The notes under the pieces: generated by a model
Seen by the model: only the letters and a program-made list of their open reading frames with translations
Told to the model about the DNA's origin: nothing
The model's database searches: none
Made by a program: the position numbers and the translations under genes
In this document: in pieces, positions 9,308 through 17,760 of the stretch
Layout: each line of letters opens with the position of its first letter
How positions within the stretch are numbered: position 1 is the stretch's first letter
Assembly (NCBI RefSeq): GCF_000981805.1
Contig: NZ_CP011132.1
Location: forward strand, 5,518,001-5,582,000
Direction of reading: 5' to 3'
From: Citrobacter amalonaticus Y19
GTDB lineage: Bacteria; Pseudomonadota; Gammaproteobacteria; Enterobacterales; Enterobacteriaceae
DNA: 64,000 nt

Positions 9308-9364
9308 ATTATTCGTCTCTGGCATTGGGATAATGCGGCAAATTCACGTAACTGGAGAAATAAC

Positions 9365-10411
9365 ATGGAGTTTTTCAGGAAAACGGTACTTGCTGCACTG
9401 GTTATGGGTTTCAGCGGTGCTGCGCTCGCCTTACCGAACGTTACTATTTTAGCGACCGGCGGGACCATTGCTGGCGGCGGTGACTCTGCAACCAAATCCA
9501 ACTATACGGCGGGTAAGGTCGGCGTAGAGAATCTGGTCAGAGCCGTACCGCAGCTTAAGGATATCGCTAACGTTAAAGGCGAGCAGGTCGTCAATATTGG
9601 TTCACAGGATATGAACGACGACGTCTGGCTCACTCTCGCGAAGAAGATCAATACCGAGTGTGACAGCACCGACGGTTTCGTGATTACCCACGGTACTGAC
9701 ACGATGGAAGAGACCGCTTACTTCCTTGACCTGACCGTTAAATGCAACAAGCCGGTGGTGTTGGTCGGCGCGATGCGTCCGTCCACAGGAATGAGCGCGG
9801 ACGGTCCGTTCAACCTCTATAACGCCGTGGTAACGGCGGCGGATAAAGCCTCTGCCAATCGTGGCGTGCTGGTGGTGATGAACGACACCGTGCTTGACGG
9901 TCGCGACGTGACCAAAACCAACACGACGGATGTGGCGACCTTCAAATCCGTAAACTACGGACCGCTGGGCTACATTCATAACGGCAAAATCGACTATCAG
10001 CGTATGCCTGCGCGTAAGCACACCACCTCCACGCCATTCGACGTTTCTAAACTGAACGCGCTGCCGAAAGTCGGTATCATCTATAACTACGCGAATGCGT
10101 CAGATCTTCCGGCAAAAGCGCTGGTGGATGCGGGTTATGATGGGATTGTGAGCGCCGGTGTGGGTAACGGCAACCTGTACAAAACCGTCTTCGATACGCT
10201 GGCGACCGCTGCGCATAAAGGGACGGTTGTGGTGCGCTCTTCCCGCGTACCGACCGGCTCAACCACTCAGGATGCTGAAATCGATGATGCGAAGTACGGT
10301 TTCGTTGCCTCTGGTTCTCTGAACCCGCAGAAGGCCCGCGTACTGCTGCAACTGGCGTTGACCCAGACCAAAGATCCGAAACAGATCCAGACGATGTTTA
10401 ATCAGTATTAA
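9365..10411 (+). CDS. ansB: Periplasmic L-asparaginase II
   Basis: Secreted type II asparaginase hydrolysing L-asparagine to aspartate and ammonia. The product is 348 residues, identical in length to E. coli AnsB. The signal peptide (MEFFRKTVLAALVMGF, cleavage after ALA) is followed by the two active-site threonine motifs, ILATGGTIAGGG and VITHGTDTMEET. It stands alone between terminators. E. coli ansB responds to anaerobiosis and cAMP, and a candidate FNR/CRP site lies upstream. Confidence 0.98.
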   Translation: MEFFRKTVLAALVMGFSGAALALPNVTILATGGTIAGGGDSATKSNYTAGKVGVENLVRAVPQLKDIANVKGEQVVNIGSQDMNDDVWLTLAKKINTECDSTDGFVITHGTDTMEETAYFLDLTVKCNKPVVLVGAMRPSTGMSADGPFNLYNAVVTAADKASANRGVLVVMNDTVLDGRDVTKTNTTDVATFKSVNYGPLGYIHNGKIDYQRMPARKHTTSTPFDVSKLNALPKVGIIYNYANASDLPAKALVDAGYDGIVSAGVGNGNLYKTVFDTLATAAHKGTVVVRSSRVPTGSTTQDAEIDDAKYGFVASGSLNPQKARVLLQLALTQTKDPKQIQTMFNQY

Positions 10412-10419
10412 TCGCTGAT

Positions 10420-10445
10420 GCCCCGGCCTGCCGGCTGGGGCAGTT
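10420..10445 (+). terminator. Terminator after ansB
   Basis: A GC-rich hairpin (GCCCCGGCC / GGCTGGGGC, one mismatch) is followed by AGTTTT, 8 bases after the ansB stop. Confidence 0.75.
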
Positions 10446-10541
10446 TTCTGAAATACCTCCCAATACGTTATTTTATTAATCTGCTCATTATCTGCGGGAT
10501 TATGATGATTGCAGGTAGCGTTTCTGGACGGGAGGTCCGCA

Positions 10542-11549
10542 GTGTTTCGACAATGGATAGCAGGTGTTGCACTTTTTACACTGGTTTCGGGTTGTTGCTG
10601 GGCGGACGTTGCCCAACCCACCGATCAAATCTTAAAAGAACAGTTTAGTAAGCAGTACCATGGCGTACTTAAACTGAACTCTGTTACGTTAAAAAATCTT
10701 GATTCCACGGGCAATCAGGCCACCTGGTCTGCTGAAGGCGATGTCTCTTCCAGTGACGATCTCTATACCGGCCTCGGGATGGCTGCGGATTATTATTTTG
10801 TTGAAAGAACCTGGACGAAAGATAACCCGGTTAAATTTTCCGCGATGTTGACCAGCAAAGGAACGCCAGCTTCCGGCTGGACGGTGAACTATTACTCTTT
10901 CCAGGCGGCGGCCAGTAATGAGGGGCGGGTCATTTCTGATATCAAAACCAACGATAAATATCTTGTCGTCAATGGCGATGATTTTAACTATCGGTTCAGT
11001 CAAATTGAGGCTTCATACCTTGCGCAGAAAAAGTCGATTGCCTCTCTCGAGGAACAGATAAAAACGCTGGATAAACAAATTGCTGCTGCGAAAAAAGCGG
11101 CTGATGCTTATTGGGGAAAAGGTCCTGACGGTAAAAATTTAAACCGCGAAGAGGCGTTCCATCAAATGTTTAAAACGCGCGATGACTTTGTAAAAAACAA
11201 TGATAGCGCGGCGTTCGCGGATAAATATGAAAAAGAGGTTTATCAGCCCGCGATCGACGCGTGTCACAAAGAAGGGGACAAGTGTTATGAAACCCCTATT
11301 GTGCAGAAAAGAAATTTTGATATTGAGGAGCAGAGACGACAGGTATTTCTGAAATCCCAGGAGCTTAGCCGTAAAGCGCAAAACGACTGGATCGCGTTTG
11401 AAAAAGGGCAGTATCCGCTGTCTATGGCCGCAGCAACACTGGGCATGCAGCAGACGGAGCTTCACATTAAAATTGACGATATCAATGAAGGTTACGATCG
11501 CTGGAAGAAAGAGACTGATGAATTGCGCCGCAAAGGCATCATTAAGTAG
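10542..11549 (+). CDS. yggM: DUF1202 family exported protein YggM
   Basis: The product has 335 residues from a GTG at 10542, five bases after a strong GGAGGT site, which gives the family's usual length. The ATG at 10509 would add 11 residues ahead of the signal peptide and was rejected. The N-terminus (VFRQWIAGVALFTLV..CCWA) is a signal sequence. A coiled-coil-like stretch, IASLEEQIKTLDKQIAAAKK, lies near residue 170. The function is unknown. It converges on hemW with a shared terminator. Confidence 0.9.
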   Translation: MFRQWIAGVALFTLVSGCCWADVAQPTDQILKEQFSKQYHGVLKLNSVTLKNLDSTGNQATWSAEGDVSSSDDLYTGLGMAADYYFVERTWTKDNPVKFSAMLTSKGTPASGWTVNYYSFQAAASNEGRVISDIKTNDKYLVVNGDDFNYRFSQIEASYLAQKKSIASLEEQIKTLDKQIAAAKKAADAYWGKGPDGKNLNREEAFHQMFKTRDDFVKNNDSAAFADKYEKEVYQPAIDACHKEGDKCYETPIVQKRNFDIEEQRRQVFLKSQELSRKAQNDWIAFEKGQYPLSMAAATLGMQQTELHIKIDDINEGYDRWKKETDELRRKGIIK

Positions 11550-11554
11550 CGGGG

Positions 11555-11578
11555 AGGATGCGCCCACGGGCGCATCCT
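11555..11578. terminator. Bidirectional hairpin between yggM and hemW
   Basis: A perfect 10-bp stem (AGGATGCGCC / GGCGCATCCT) with a CACG loop lies in the 32-base gap between the convergent stops of yggM and hemW. There is no long T-run on either side. Confidence 0.65.
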
Positions 11579-11581
11579 GAA

Positions 11582-12718
11582 TCATTCGGCGAGAAAAAGC
11601 TCAAGCAGCGAATTTAAAAACAGCTTGCCGTGCTGGGTGATTTGCCAGTACGTCTCGCTCTCAGTCAGATACCCCTGGGCAATGGCCTCATCAAGCGGCT
11701 GACGAATCACCGCTTCAGACAGCCCCGTATACTGCGTAAACTCAACGCGAGGCGCGGCTTCCAGCAGACGGAAGCGGTTCATAAAGAACTCAAACGGCTT
11801 ATCCACCTGCTCCACGTCGCGCTGGCTTTCGAGATAACGCCCCTGCATATAACCGCGCGGATGGCGCGTTTTGGTGGTGCGCAGAATGCGCCCGTCAGGG
11901 AACGTAACTTTACCGTGTGCACCGCAACCAATACCCAGATAATCACCAAAGCGCCAGTAGTTCAGGTTGTGCTGACACTGGTAGCCCGGCCTGGCATAGG
12001 CTGAGGTTTCATACTGCTGATAACCTGCGGCAGTTAACAGCTGGTGGCCCTGCTCGAAGATGTCCCACAGCGCATCATCATCCGGTAATACCGGTGGGCG
12101 AGAACCAAACAGCGTGTTCGGTTCAATCGTCAGCTGATACCACGAGAGGTGCGGCGGATTCAGCGCAATCGCCTGGCGCAGGTCATCCAGCGCGTCGTCG
12201 AGCGACTGATCCGGCAGGCCGTGCATCAGGTCGAGGTTAAAGCTGCGCAGGCCTAACCCGCTGGCGAGATTCGCCGCACGGCAGGCTTCCTGTGGACCGT
12301 GAATGCGTCCCAGACGCTTCAGTTTCGGTTCACTAAAGCTCTGCACGCCGATGGAAATGCGGTTCACCCCGGCATGCTGGTAATCAATAAAGCGATCGGC
12401 TTCGACCGTGCCCGGATTCGCTTCCATCGTAATTTCCGCATCCGCTGCCAGGTTCAGGCGCGCACGCACGCCATCCAGCAGCGTTTGCATCGCCGGGCCG
12501 GAAAGCAGGCTCGGCGTACCGCCACCGATAAAAATCGTCTTCACTTCACGGCCCTGCGCATACGCAACGTCCGCATCGAGATCGTTCAGCAGATGCCGGA
12601 CGTAATCATCGTGCGGGACTTCACCTTTTAACGCATGCGAATTGAAATCGCAGTACGGGCATTTTTGCACGCACCACGGGATGTGAATGTAAAGACTCAG
12701 CGGTGGCAACTTAACCAT
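11582..12718 (-). CDS. hemW: Heme chaperone HemW (radical SAM family)
   Basis: The product has 378 residues, equal to E. coli HemW. It carries the radical-SAM motif as CVQKCPYCDF (cysteines near 16, 20 and 23) and the SAM-binding GGGTPS. It belongs to the HemN-like family but is a heme-trafficking protein rather than a coproporphyrinogen oxidase. Its first eight bases overlap the end of rdgB, and it is the last gene of the yggS-yggT-yggU-rdgB-hemW operon. Confidence 0.96.
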   Translation of the reverse strand: MVKLPPLSLYIHIPWCVQKCPYCDFNSHALKGEVPHDDYVRHLLNDLDADVAYAQGREVKTIFIGGGTPSLLSGPAMQTLLDGVRARLNLAADAEITMEANPGTVEADRFIDYQHAGVNRISIGVQSFSEPKLKRLGRIHGPQEACRAANLASGLGLRSFNLDLMHGLPDQSLDDALDDLRQAIALNPPHLSWYQLTIEPNTLFGSRPPVLPDDDALWDIFEQGHQLLTAAGYQQYETSAYARPGYQCQHNLNYWRFGDYLGIGCGAHGKVTFPDGRILRTTKTRHPRGYMQGRYLESQRDVEQVDKPFEFFMNRFRLLEAAPRVEFTQYTGLSEAVIRQPLDEAIAQGYLTESETYWQITQHGKLFLNSLLELFLAE

Positions 12719-13304
12719 TACGTAAGGCTTCCAGCAGCAGTTTCAGCGCTTGCCCACGGTGGGAGATCGCGCTTTTCTCTTCACGCGTCAGTTCGGCGGC
12801 GGTTTTGCCTTCTGAAGGCACGAAGAAGACAGGATCATAGCCAAAGCCGCCGTTGCCTGCTGCCGTACGGGCGATCGTGCCCGGCCAACTGCCGTGGCAC
12901 ACCAGCGGTGTGGGATCGTCGGCGTGGTGCAGATAGACCAGCACGCAGTGAAAGCGAGCCTGACGGCGGTCGTCCGGTACATCTTTCAGGGTAAGCAGCA
13001 GCTTTTCCAGGTTCTGCTGGTCGGTCGCGTCTTCGCCGGCATAGCGCGCGGAGTAAATGCCCGGCGCGCCGCCCAGCGCGTCAACGGCCAGACCTGAGTC
13101 GTCGGCAATCGCCGGTAATCCGGTGATTTGCGCGGCATGGCGCGCTTTCAGGATCGCATTTTCAATAAAGGTCAGCCCGGTCTCTTCGGCCGAATCGACG
13201 CCGAGATCGGTTTGCGCTACCACATCAAGCCCGAAATCGCTGAGCAGCGACGCGAGCTCACGCACTTTACCGGCATTGCCGGTTGCGAGAACAACTTTTT
13301 GCAT
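12711..13304 (-). CDS. rdgB: dITP/XTP pyrophosphatase RdgB
   Basis: House-cleaning enzyme that hydrolyses dITP, XTP and dHAPTP to monophosphates and so prevents misincorporation. It has 197 residues and the family motifs VLATGNAGKVRE at the N-terminus, ADDSGLAVDALGG near residue 70 and GFGYDPVFFVP near residue 150. It overlaps hemW by 8 bases and follows yggU with a 7-base gap. A second non-canonical NTP phosphatase, yjjX, occurs at 58 kb. Confidence 0.97.
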   Translation of the reverse strand: MQKVVLATGNAGKVRELASLLSDFGLDVVAQTDLGVDSAEETGLTFIENAILKARHAAQITGLPAIADDSGLAVDALGGAPGIYSARYAGEDATDQQNLEKLLLTLKDVPDDRRQARFHCVLVYLHHADDPTPLVCHGSWPGTIARTAAGNGGFGYDPVFFVPSEGKTAAELTREEKSAISHRGQALKLLLEALRNG

Positions 13305-13311
13305 AGGATAC

Positions 13312-13602
13312 CTAATCAGTTAACGCCGCGACTTCTGGCGGGATCTGTTGCGGATGAATGATTTTAACCTGTTTGTGGCGGCCAAGTTCGCCCTTTTCAA
13401 TGACGACCTGGCTCTTTGCCACGCGGAACTGCTTGCCGAGAAACTTCACCAGGTGACTGTTCGCCTGGCCGTCCACCGGCGGGGCGGTAATGGCGACTTT
13501 CAGTTCGTCGCCATGTAAACCGACAATGCTGTCACGGCTGGCTTTCGGCTGAATATAGAGCCGCAAAACCAGTCCATCATCACAGCGTGTCACCGCACTC
13601 AT
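13312..13602 (-). CDS. yggU: DUF167 family protein YggU
   Basis: The product has 96 residues from the ATG at 13602, whose last bases overlap the yggT stop (ATGA), the arrangement expected for coupled translation. An ATG four codons upstream (13614) is an alternative. The fold is a small alpha/beta domain with the family motif RLYIQPKASRDSIVG and DGQANSHLVKFL. The function is unknown. It lies within the yggS-yggT-yggU-rdgB-hemW operon. Confidence 0.93.
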   Translation of the reverse strand: MSAVTRCDDGLVLRLYIQPKASRDSIVGLHGDELKVAITAPPVDGQANSHLVKFLGKQFRVAKSQVVIEKGELGRHKQVKIIHPQQIPPEVAALTD

Positions 13603-14165
13603 AGCGCCATCCACAGCCCTGGTAGCAACATGTTACCGGTTGCCTGCAGAACCTCACCAATCCCCATGTTGATGACATACAACAGCAGGACGAGAACCAT
13701 TGGCGAGAAATCGATGCCGCCCATCCCCGGGAGAATACGACGAATCGGGCGCAGCAGCGGATCGGCCAGTTGAATCAGCACATACTCAATCGGGCTACGC
13801 CCCTGGCTTACCCAGCTCATAATGGCCATCACCAGCAGCACCCAGAAGATCAGCAGGCCAATGGTTTTGAGCACGATCAGTACAGCGGCGATCCAGACGA
13901 TCGGCAGGAAGGTCACCACTTTAAACAGCACTATCGCTTTGATAAAGCTGAGGATAAACGCAACCAGCAGCGATGCGCTGTCGACTGGCCCCATCGGGGG
14001 AATAATACGGCGCAGCGGCCCAATAATCGGTTGCGTCACTTTCACCACAAACTGGGAGAAAGGATTGTAAAAGTCACAGCGAGCCCATTGCATCCACACG
14101 CGCAATAACAGCACCATGGTGTACAGCTCAATTACCGTTGAGAGCAAGAAGGTCAACGTATTCAT
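13599..14165 (-). CDS. yggT: YggT family inner membrane protein
   Basis: The product has 188 residues made of two similar halves, each a pair of hydrophobic helices with a conserved LRP(I/L)RRI(I/L)P motif (PLRRIIPPMGPVD and PIRRILPGMGGID). The YGGT family is usually next to yggS, as here, and has been linked to osmotic shock tolerance and division-site proteins in other bacteria. The molecular function is not settled. Confidence 0.94.
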   Translation of the reverse strand: MNTLTFLLSTVIELYTMVLLLRVWMQWARCDFYNPFSQFVVKVTQPIIGPLRRIIPPMGPVDSASLLVAFILSFIKAIVLFKVVTFLPIVWIAAVLIVLKTIGLLIFWVLLVMAIMSWVSQGRSPIEYVLIQLADPLLRPIRRILPGMGGIDFSPMVLVLLLYVINMGIGEVLQATGNMLLPGLWMAL

Positions 14166-14183
14166 GGCGTTCCTCAGATTTCC

Positions 14184-14888
14184 TTAATTTTTTGTGTAAT
14201 CACGTGCACCAAAAATGGCGGTGCCGATACGAACCATCGTGCTACCTGCCGCAATAGCGGCTTCCATATCATCCGACATACCCAGCGACAGGGTATCGAC
14301 GTCAGGATAGCGCGTTTTCAGCCCGGCAAATGCTACAGCCATTTGGCGGGCAACTTCAAACTGCCTTACATAATCTGACTCTGGGGCAGGGATCGCCATC
14401 AGACCACGCAGACGGAGATTCGGTAATTCGGCGACCTCTGCGGCAAGCGCATCCAGCTCCTCCAGCGGAATGCCGGACTTGCTGTTCTCATCGCTGATGT
14501 TGATTTGAATCAGCACATTCAGCGGCGTCATTTCCGCCGGGCGCTGTTCACTCAGACGGGTCGCAATACGCAGGCGATCGAGGGTATGGCACCAGTCAAA
14601 GTGCTCAGCCACCAGACGGCTTTTGTTGGACTGTAACGGGCCAATAAAGTGCCATTGCAGGCCGGCGATCCCTTTTTCGCGAAAGTGGCGAATTTTCTCT
14701 ACCCCTTCCTGCACGTAATTCTCACCAAAGGCCTGCTGACCGGCAGCGATGGCTTCTTCGATGGCGCTCGCAGGTTTGGTTTTACTCACTGCAAGTAACG
14801 TAACTTCCTCTGAAGCGCGCCCGCAACGCGATGCGGCGGCTGAGATTTTGTCCCGGACCTGTGCCAGGTTATGCGCGATATCGTTCAT
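14184..14888 (-). CDS. yggS: Pyridoxal phosphate homeostasis protein YggS
   Basis: PLP-binding protein of fold type III, resembling the N-terminal barrel of alanine racemase. It has 234 residues, with the PLP lysine in LLAVSKTKPAS and the phosphate-binding GMSDDMEAAIAAGST near the C-terminus. It buffers free PLP and affects amino-acid pools; no catalytic activity is established. It is divergent from yggR with only 17 bases between starts, so the two promoters must overlap the opposite coding regions. Confidence 0.96.
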   Translation of the reverse strand: MNDIAHNLAQVRDKISAAASRCGRASEEVTLLAVSKTKPASAIEEAIAAGQQAFGENYVQEGVEKIRHFREKGIAGLQWHFIGPLQSNKSRLVAEHFDWCHTLDRLRIATRLSEQRPAEMTPLNVLIQINISDENSKSGIPLEELDALAAEVAELPNLRLRGLMAIPAPESDYVRQFEVARQMAVAFAGLKTRYPDVDTLSLGMSDDMEAAIAAGSTMVRIGTAIFGARDYTKN

Positions 14889-14905
14889 TTTCCGAGGATC
14901 TGTGT

Positions 14906-15886
14906 ATGAATATGGAAGAAATTGTGGCCCTTAGTGTAAAGCATAACGTCTCGGATCTACACCTAAGCAATGCGTGGCCTGCACGCTGGCGAAAACGGGG
15001 GCACATGGAATGCGCGCCCTTCACCTCCGCCGACATTACCGGACTGCTGGCGGACTGGCTGGATGAAGGGCAACAGGCGGCGTTACAGAAAAACGGGCAA
15101 CTGGATTTCGCCGTAACGCTTGTGGGAAACCTGCGGTTGCGGGCCAGTGCATTTCAGCAGCGGCAGGGAACGTCGCTGGCGCTGCGACTGTTGCCGACGC
15201 AATGCCCAACGCTGGAAAGGCTGGAGACACCCTCCGTGCTGCCGGAACTGCTTCGCAGCGAGAACGGTTTGATTCTGGTGACGGGGGCGACGGGCAGCGG
15301 GAAATCAACCACCCTGGCGGCGATGGTGGCGTGGCTGAATCAGCATGTCGATGGGCACATTCTGACGCTGGAAGATCCCATAGAGTATGTCTACACCAGC
15401 CAGCGCTGTCTGATCCAACAGCGTGAAGTGGGATTACACTGCACTTCGTTTGCCGCGGGGTTGCGCGCGGCGCTGCGTGAAGATCCGGATGTGATCCTGC
15501 TGGGGGAGTTACGTGACAGCGAAACCATTCGTCTGGCGCTGACGGCGGCGGAAACGGGGCATCTGGTGCTGGCGACACTGCATACGCGCGGAGCCGCGCA
15601 GGCGATCGAGCGGTTGATCGACACTTTCCCGGCGCAGGAAAAAGACCCGGTGCGCAGCCAACTGGCCGGTAGCCTGCGCGCCGTGCTGTCGCAAAAACTG
15701 GAGTCCGACAAGCAGGAGGGGCGCGTTGCGTTATTTGAACTGCTGATTAACACCCCGGCGGCGGGGAATTTGATTCGCGAAGGGAAGTCCCACCAGTTGC
15801 CCCACGTCATTCAGACCGGGCAGCAGGTGGGGATGATGACCTTTTCCCAGAGTCTGCAACAGCGACAGGCGCAGGGACGGCTTTGA
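14906..15886 (+). CDS. yggR: PilT-like type II/IV secretion ATPase YggR
   Basis: The product has 326 residues from the ATG at 14906 (MNMEEIVALSVKHNVSDLH); the open frame extends 25 codons upstream into the yggS start region and was trimmed. It is a GspE/PilT family hexameric ATPase with Walker A TGATGSGKST, an Asp box TLEDPIEY, Walker B DPDVILLGELRD and a His box TAAETGHLVLATLHT. No pilus genes are nearby, so it is an orphan; the retraction-ATPase role is inferred from the family only. Confidence 0.95.
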   Translation: MNMEEIVALSVKHNVSDLHLSNAWPARWRKRGHMECAPFTSADITGLLADWLDEGQQAALQKNGQLDFAVTLVGNLRLRASAFQQRQGTSLALRLLPTQCPTLERLETPSVLPELLRSENGLILVTGATGSGKSTTLAAMVAWLNQHVDGHILTLEDPIEYVYTSQRCLIQQREVGLHCTSFAAGLRAALREDPDVILLGELRDSETIRLALTAAETGHLVLATLHTRGAAQAIERLIDTFPAQEKDPVRSQLAGSLRAVLSQKLESDKQEGRVALFELLINTPAAGNLIREGKSHQLPHVIQTGQQVGMMTFSQSLQQRQAQGRL

Positions 15887-15899
15887 GAAACGCGTGGCT

Positions 15900-16316
15900 T
15901 CAGTAGCCCTGCTCGAAGTAACTTTCGAGAATGATGACGGCGGAGGCGGAGTCAATCTTACCTTTGTTCAACGCGCGATAGCCGCCCTGCTCGAACAGGC
16001 CAGAGCGCGCCTCCACGGTGCTGAGTCGTTCATCGTGCAAGGTGACCGTGACGCCGAAACGACCGTGAATGCGGTTGGCGAATTTGCGCGCGCGGGCGGT
16101 GAGCGGTTGCTCTGTGCCGTCCATATTCAGCGGCAGACCAACGATTACCTCATTCGGTTGCCACTCTTTGAGCAGACGTTCGATCAGGTTCCAGTCCGGC
16201 GTACCGTCCTGCGCTTTAATCGCGGGCAGCGCGCGCGCCGTACCGGTTACCCGCTGACCAATCGCCACGCCGATACTTTTGGTGCCAAAATCAAAGGCCA
16301 GTAATGTTTCGCTCAT
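15900..16316 (-). CDS. ruvX: Holliday-junction resolvase-like / pre-16S rRNA nuclease YqgF
   Basis: RNase H-like fold protein of 138 residues. Acidic active-site residues are visible in LLAFDFGTKSIGVA and in the C-terminal DSASAVIIL. The E. coli protein is essential and takes part in 5' maturation of 16S rRNA. The start ATG overlaps the yqgE stop by one base. It converges with yggR across 13 bases. Confidence 0.96.
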   Translation of the reverse strand: MSETLLAFDFGTKSIGVAIGQRVTGTARALPAIKAQDGTPDWNLIERLLKEWQPNEVIVGLPLNMDGTEQPLTARARKFANRIHGRFGVTVTLHDERLSTVEARSGLFEQGGYRALNKGKIDSASAVIILESYFEQGY

Positions 16317-16879
16317 CAGGCATGCCCTGCCACGCCGGGCATCGTCAGGATGTCGATGCCAATCAGCCGGGCCGCGTCACGCCAGCGATCGGCAATCGGT
16401 GTTTTGAACAGAATATTGAGATCGGCAGGGGCGGTCAGCCAGGCGTTATCCAGCAGCTCTTGTTCAAGCTGGCCTTTCTCCCAGGAGGAGTAACCGAGCG
16501 CGACCAGCACCTCGGCAGGCTGTTCGCTCGTGCCTAAGGTTTCGAGCACGTCGCGTGAAGTGGTGATCACGGTGTTATCCGAGATGCGGATACTGGAGGC
16601 AAAGCGCGACGGCGGCGTGTGCAGGATAAACCCGCGATCTTCCGCTAACGGGCCGCCAAGCATCACTGCTTTATCCAGACGGATCGCCGGATCGCGCGGT
16701 TCCGGCGCGATTTTCAGTTTTTCCAGAATCCCTTCAATCTGGAGATTTTCCAGAGGCTTATTCACAATGATCCCCATTGCGCCATCTTCGTTATGTTCGC
16801 AAATGTACACCACTGAACGGCGGAAAATCGGATCCTGGAGAGCAGGCATGGCAATAAGAAAGTGGTGCTGTAAATTCAT
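16316..16879 (-). CDS. yqgE: UPF0301 (DUF179) protein YqgE
   Basis: The product has 187 residues from the ATG at 16879 (MNLQHHFLIAMPALQDP), the family start; the longer frame to 16951 was trimmed. Motifs MGIIVNKPLE and GGPLAEDRGFILH are characteristic of the family. The function is unknown. It is cotranscribed with ruvX. Its usual upstream neighbour gshB is separated from it here by an approximately 840-bp tandem repeat array instead of a short gap. Confidence 0.95.
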   Translation of the reverse strand: MNLQHHFLIAMPALQDPIFRRSVVYICEHNEDGAMGIIVNKPLENLQIEGILEKLKIAPEPRDPAIRLDKAVMLGGPLAEDRGFILHTPPSRFASSIRISDNTVITTSRDVLETLGTSEQPAEVLVALGYSSWEKGQLEQELLDNAWLTAPADLNILFKTPIADRWRDAARLIGIDILTMPGVAGHA

Positions 16880-16930
16880 TGTCAGAGGTTCTGTTTCCTG
16901 GTTCAAAAAAGCAACAGGGGTCAGTATGTG

Positions 16931-17760
16931 GGTAAAGCGCACGGATGTCACTACCGTAGGCCGGATAAGACGCTCGCGTCGCCATCCGGCATCGGTGTCT
17001 TAATGCCTGATGGCGCTGCGCTTATCAGGCCTACAGGGCTGCAAATGTGCTTCGAAAGCGTCCCGGTAAAGCGCACGGATGTCACTACCGTAGGCCGGAT
17101 AAGACGCTCGCGTCGCCATCCGGCATCGGTGTCTTAATGCCTGATGGCGCGGCGCTTATCAGGCCTACAGGGCTTCGAAAGCGTCCATCAGCGTCCCTGT
17201 AAAGCGCACGGATGTCACTACCGTAGGTCGGATAAGACGTTCGCGTCGCCATCCGGCATCGGTGTCTTAATTCCTGATGGCGCTGCGCTTATCAGGCCTA
17301 CAGGGCCGCAAACGCGCTTCGAAAGCGTCCCGGTAAAGTGCACGGATGTCACTACGGTAGGCCGGATAAGACGCTCGCGTCGCCATCCGGCATCGGTGCC
17401 TTAATGCCTGATGGCGCTGCGCTTATCAGGCCTACAGGGCCGCAAACGCGCTTCGAAAGCGTCCATCAGCGTCCCGGTAAAGCGCACGGATGTCACTATC
17501 GTAGGCCGGATAAGACGCTCGCGTCGCCATCCGGCATCGATGTCTTAATGCCTGATGGCGCGGCGCTAATCAGGCCTACAGGGCCGCAAACGCGCTTCGA
17601 AAGCGTCCCGGTAAAGCGCACGGATGTCACTACCGTAGGCCGGATAAGACGCTCGCGTCGCCATCCGGCATCGATGTTTTAATGCCTGATGGCGCTGCGC
17701 TTATCAGGCCTACAGGGATTATTTCTGCAAACGTGATTCGATGGCGTCCATCAGCATCCC
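16931..17760. repeat. Six-unit tandem array of REP pair plus gshB 3'-end copies
   Basis: Units begin (at a GGT or TGT followed by AAAG) at 16931, 17065, 17198, 17332, 17476 and 17610, with periods of 134, 133, 134, 144, 134 and 151 bases. Each unit contains an AAAGCGCACGGATGTCACTA block, two opposed REP palindromes (CCGGATAAGACG..GCCATCCGGC and CCTGATGGCG..TTATCAGGCC) and a segment resembling the end of gshB (GCAAACGCGCTTCGAAAGCG and CCATCAGCGTCCCGGT). The last unit runs into the genuine gshB terminus. Units 2 and 4 differ from the others by blocks of about 10 bases. Open frames inside the array are by-products of the repeat. The 839 bases between yqgE and gshB hold nothing else. Confidence 0.9.

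Noticed and set aside
16928..17682. Three consecutive open frames with a repeated ~45-residue motif, looking like a tandem-repeat protein
   Set aside because: They are translations of the REP array; frames start and stop arbitrarily within units, have no ribosome sites, and REP-derived frames of this kind are common artefacts.
16931..17760. Possible CRISPR array
   Set aside because: The repeated unit is about 134 bp, contiguous, without unique spacers, and its content is REP plus gshB sequence.
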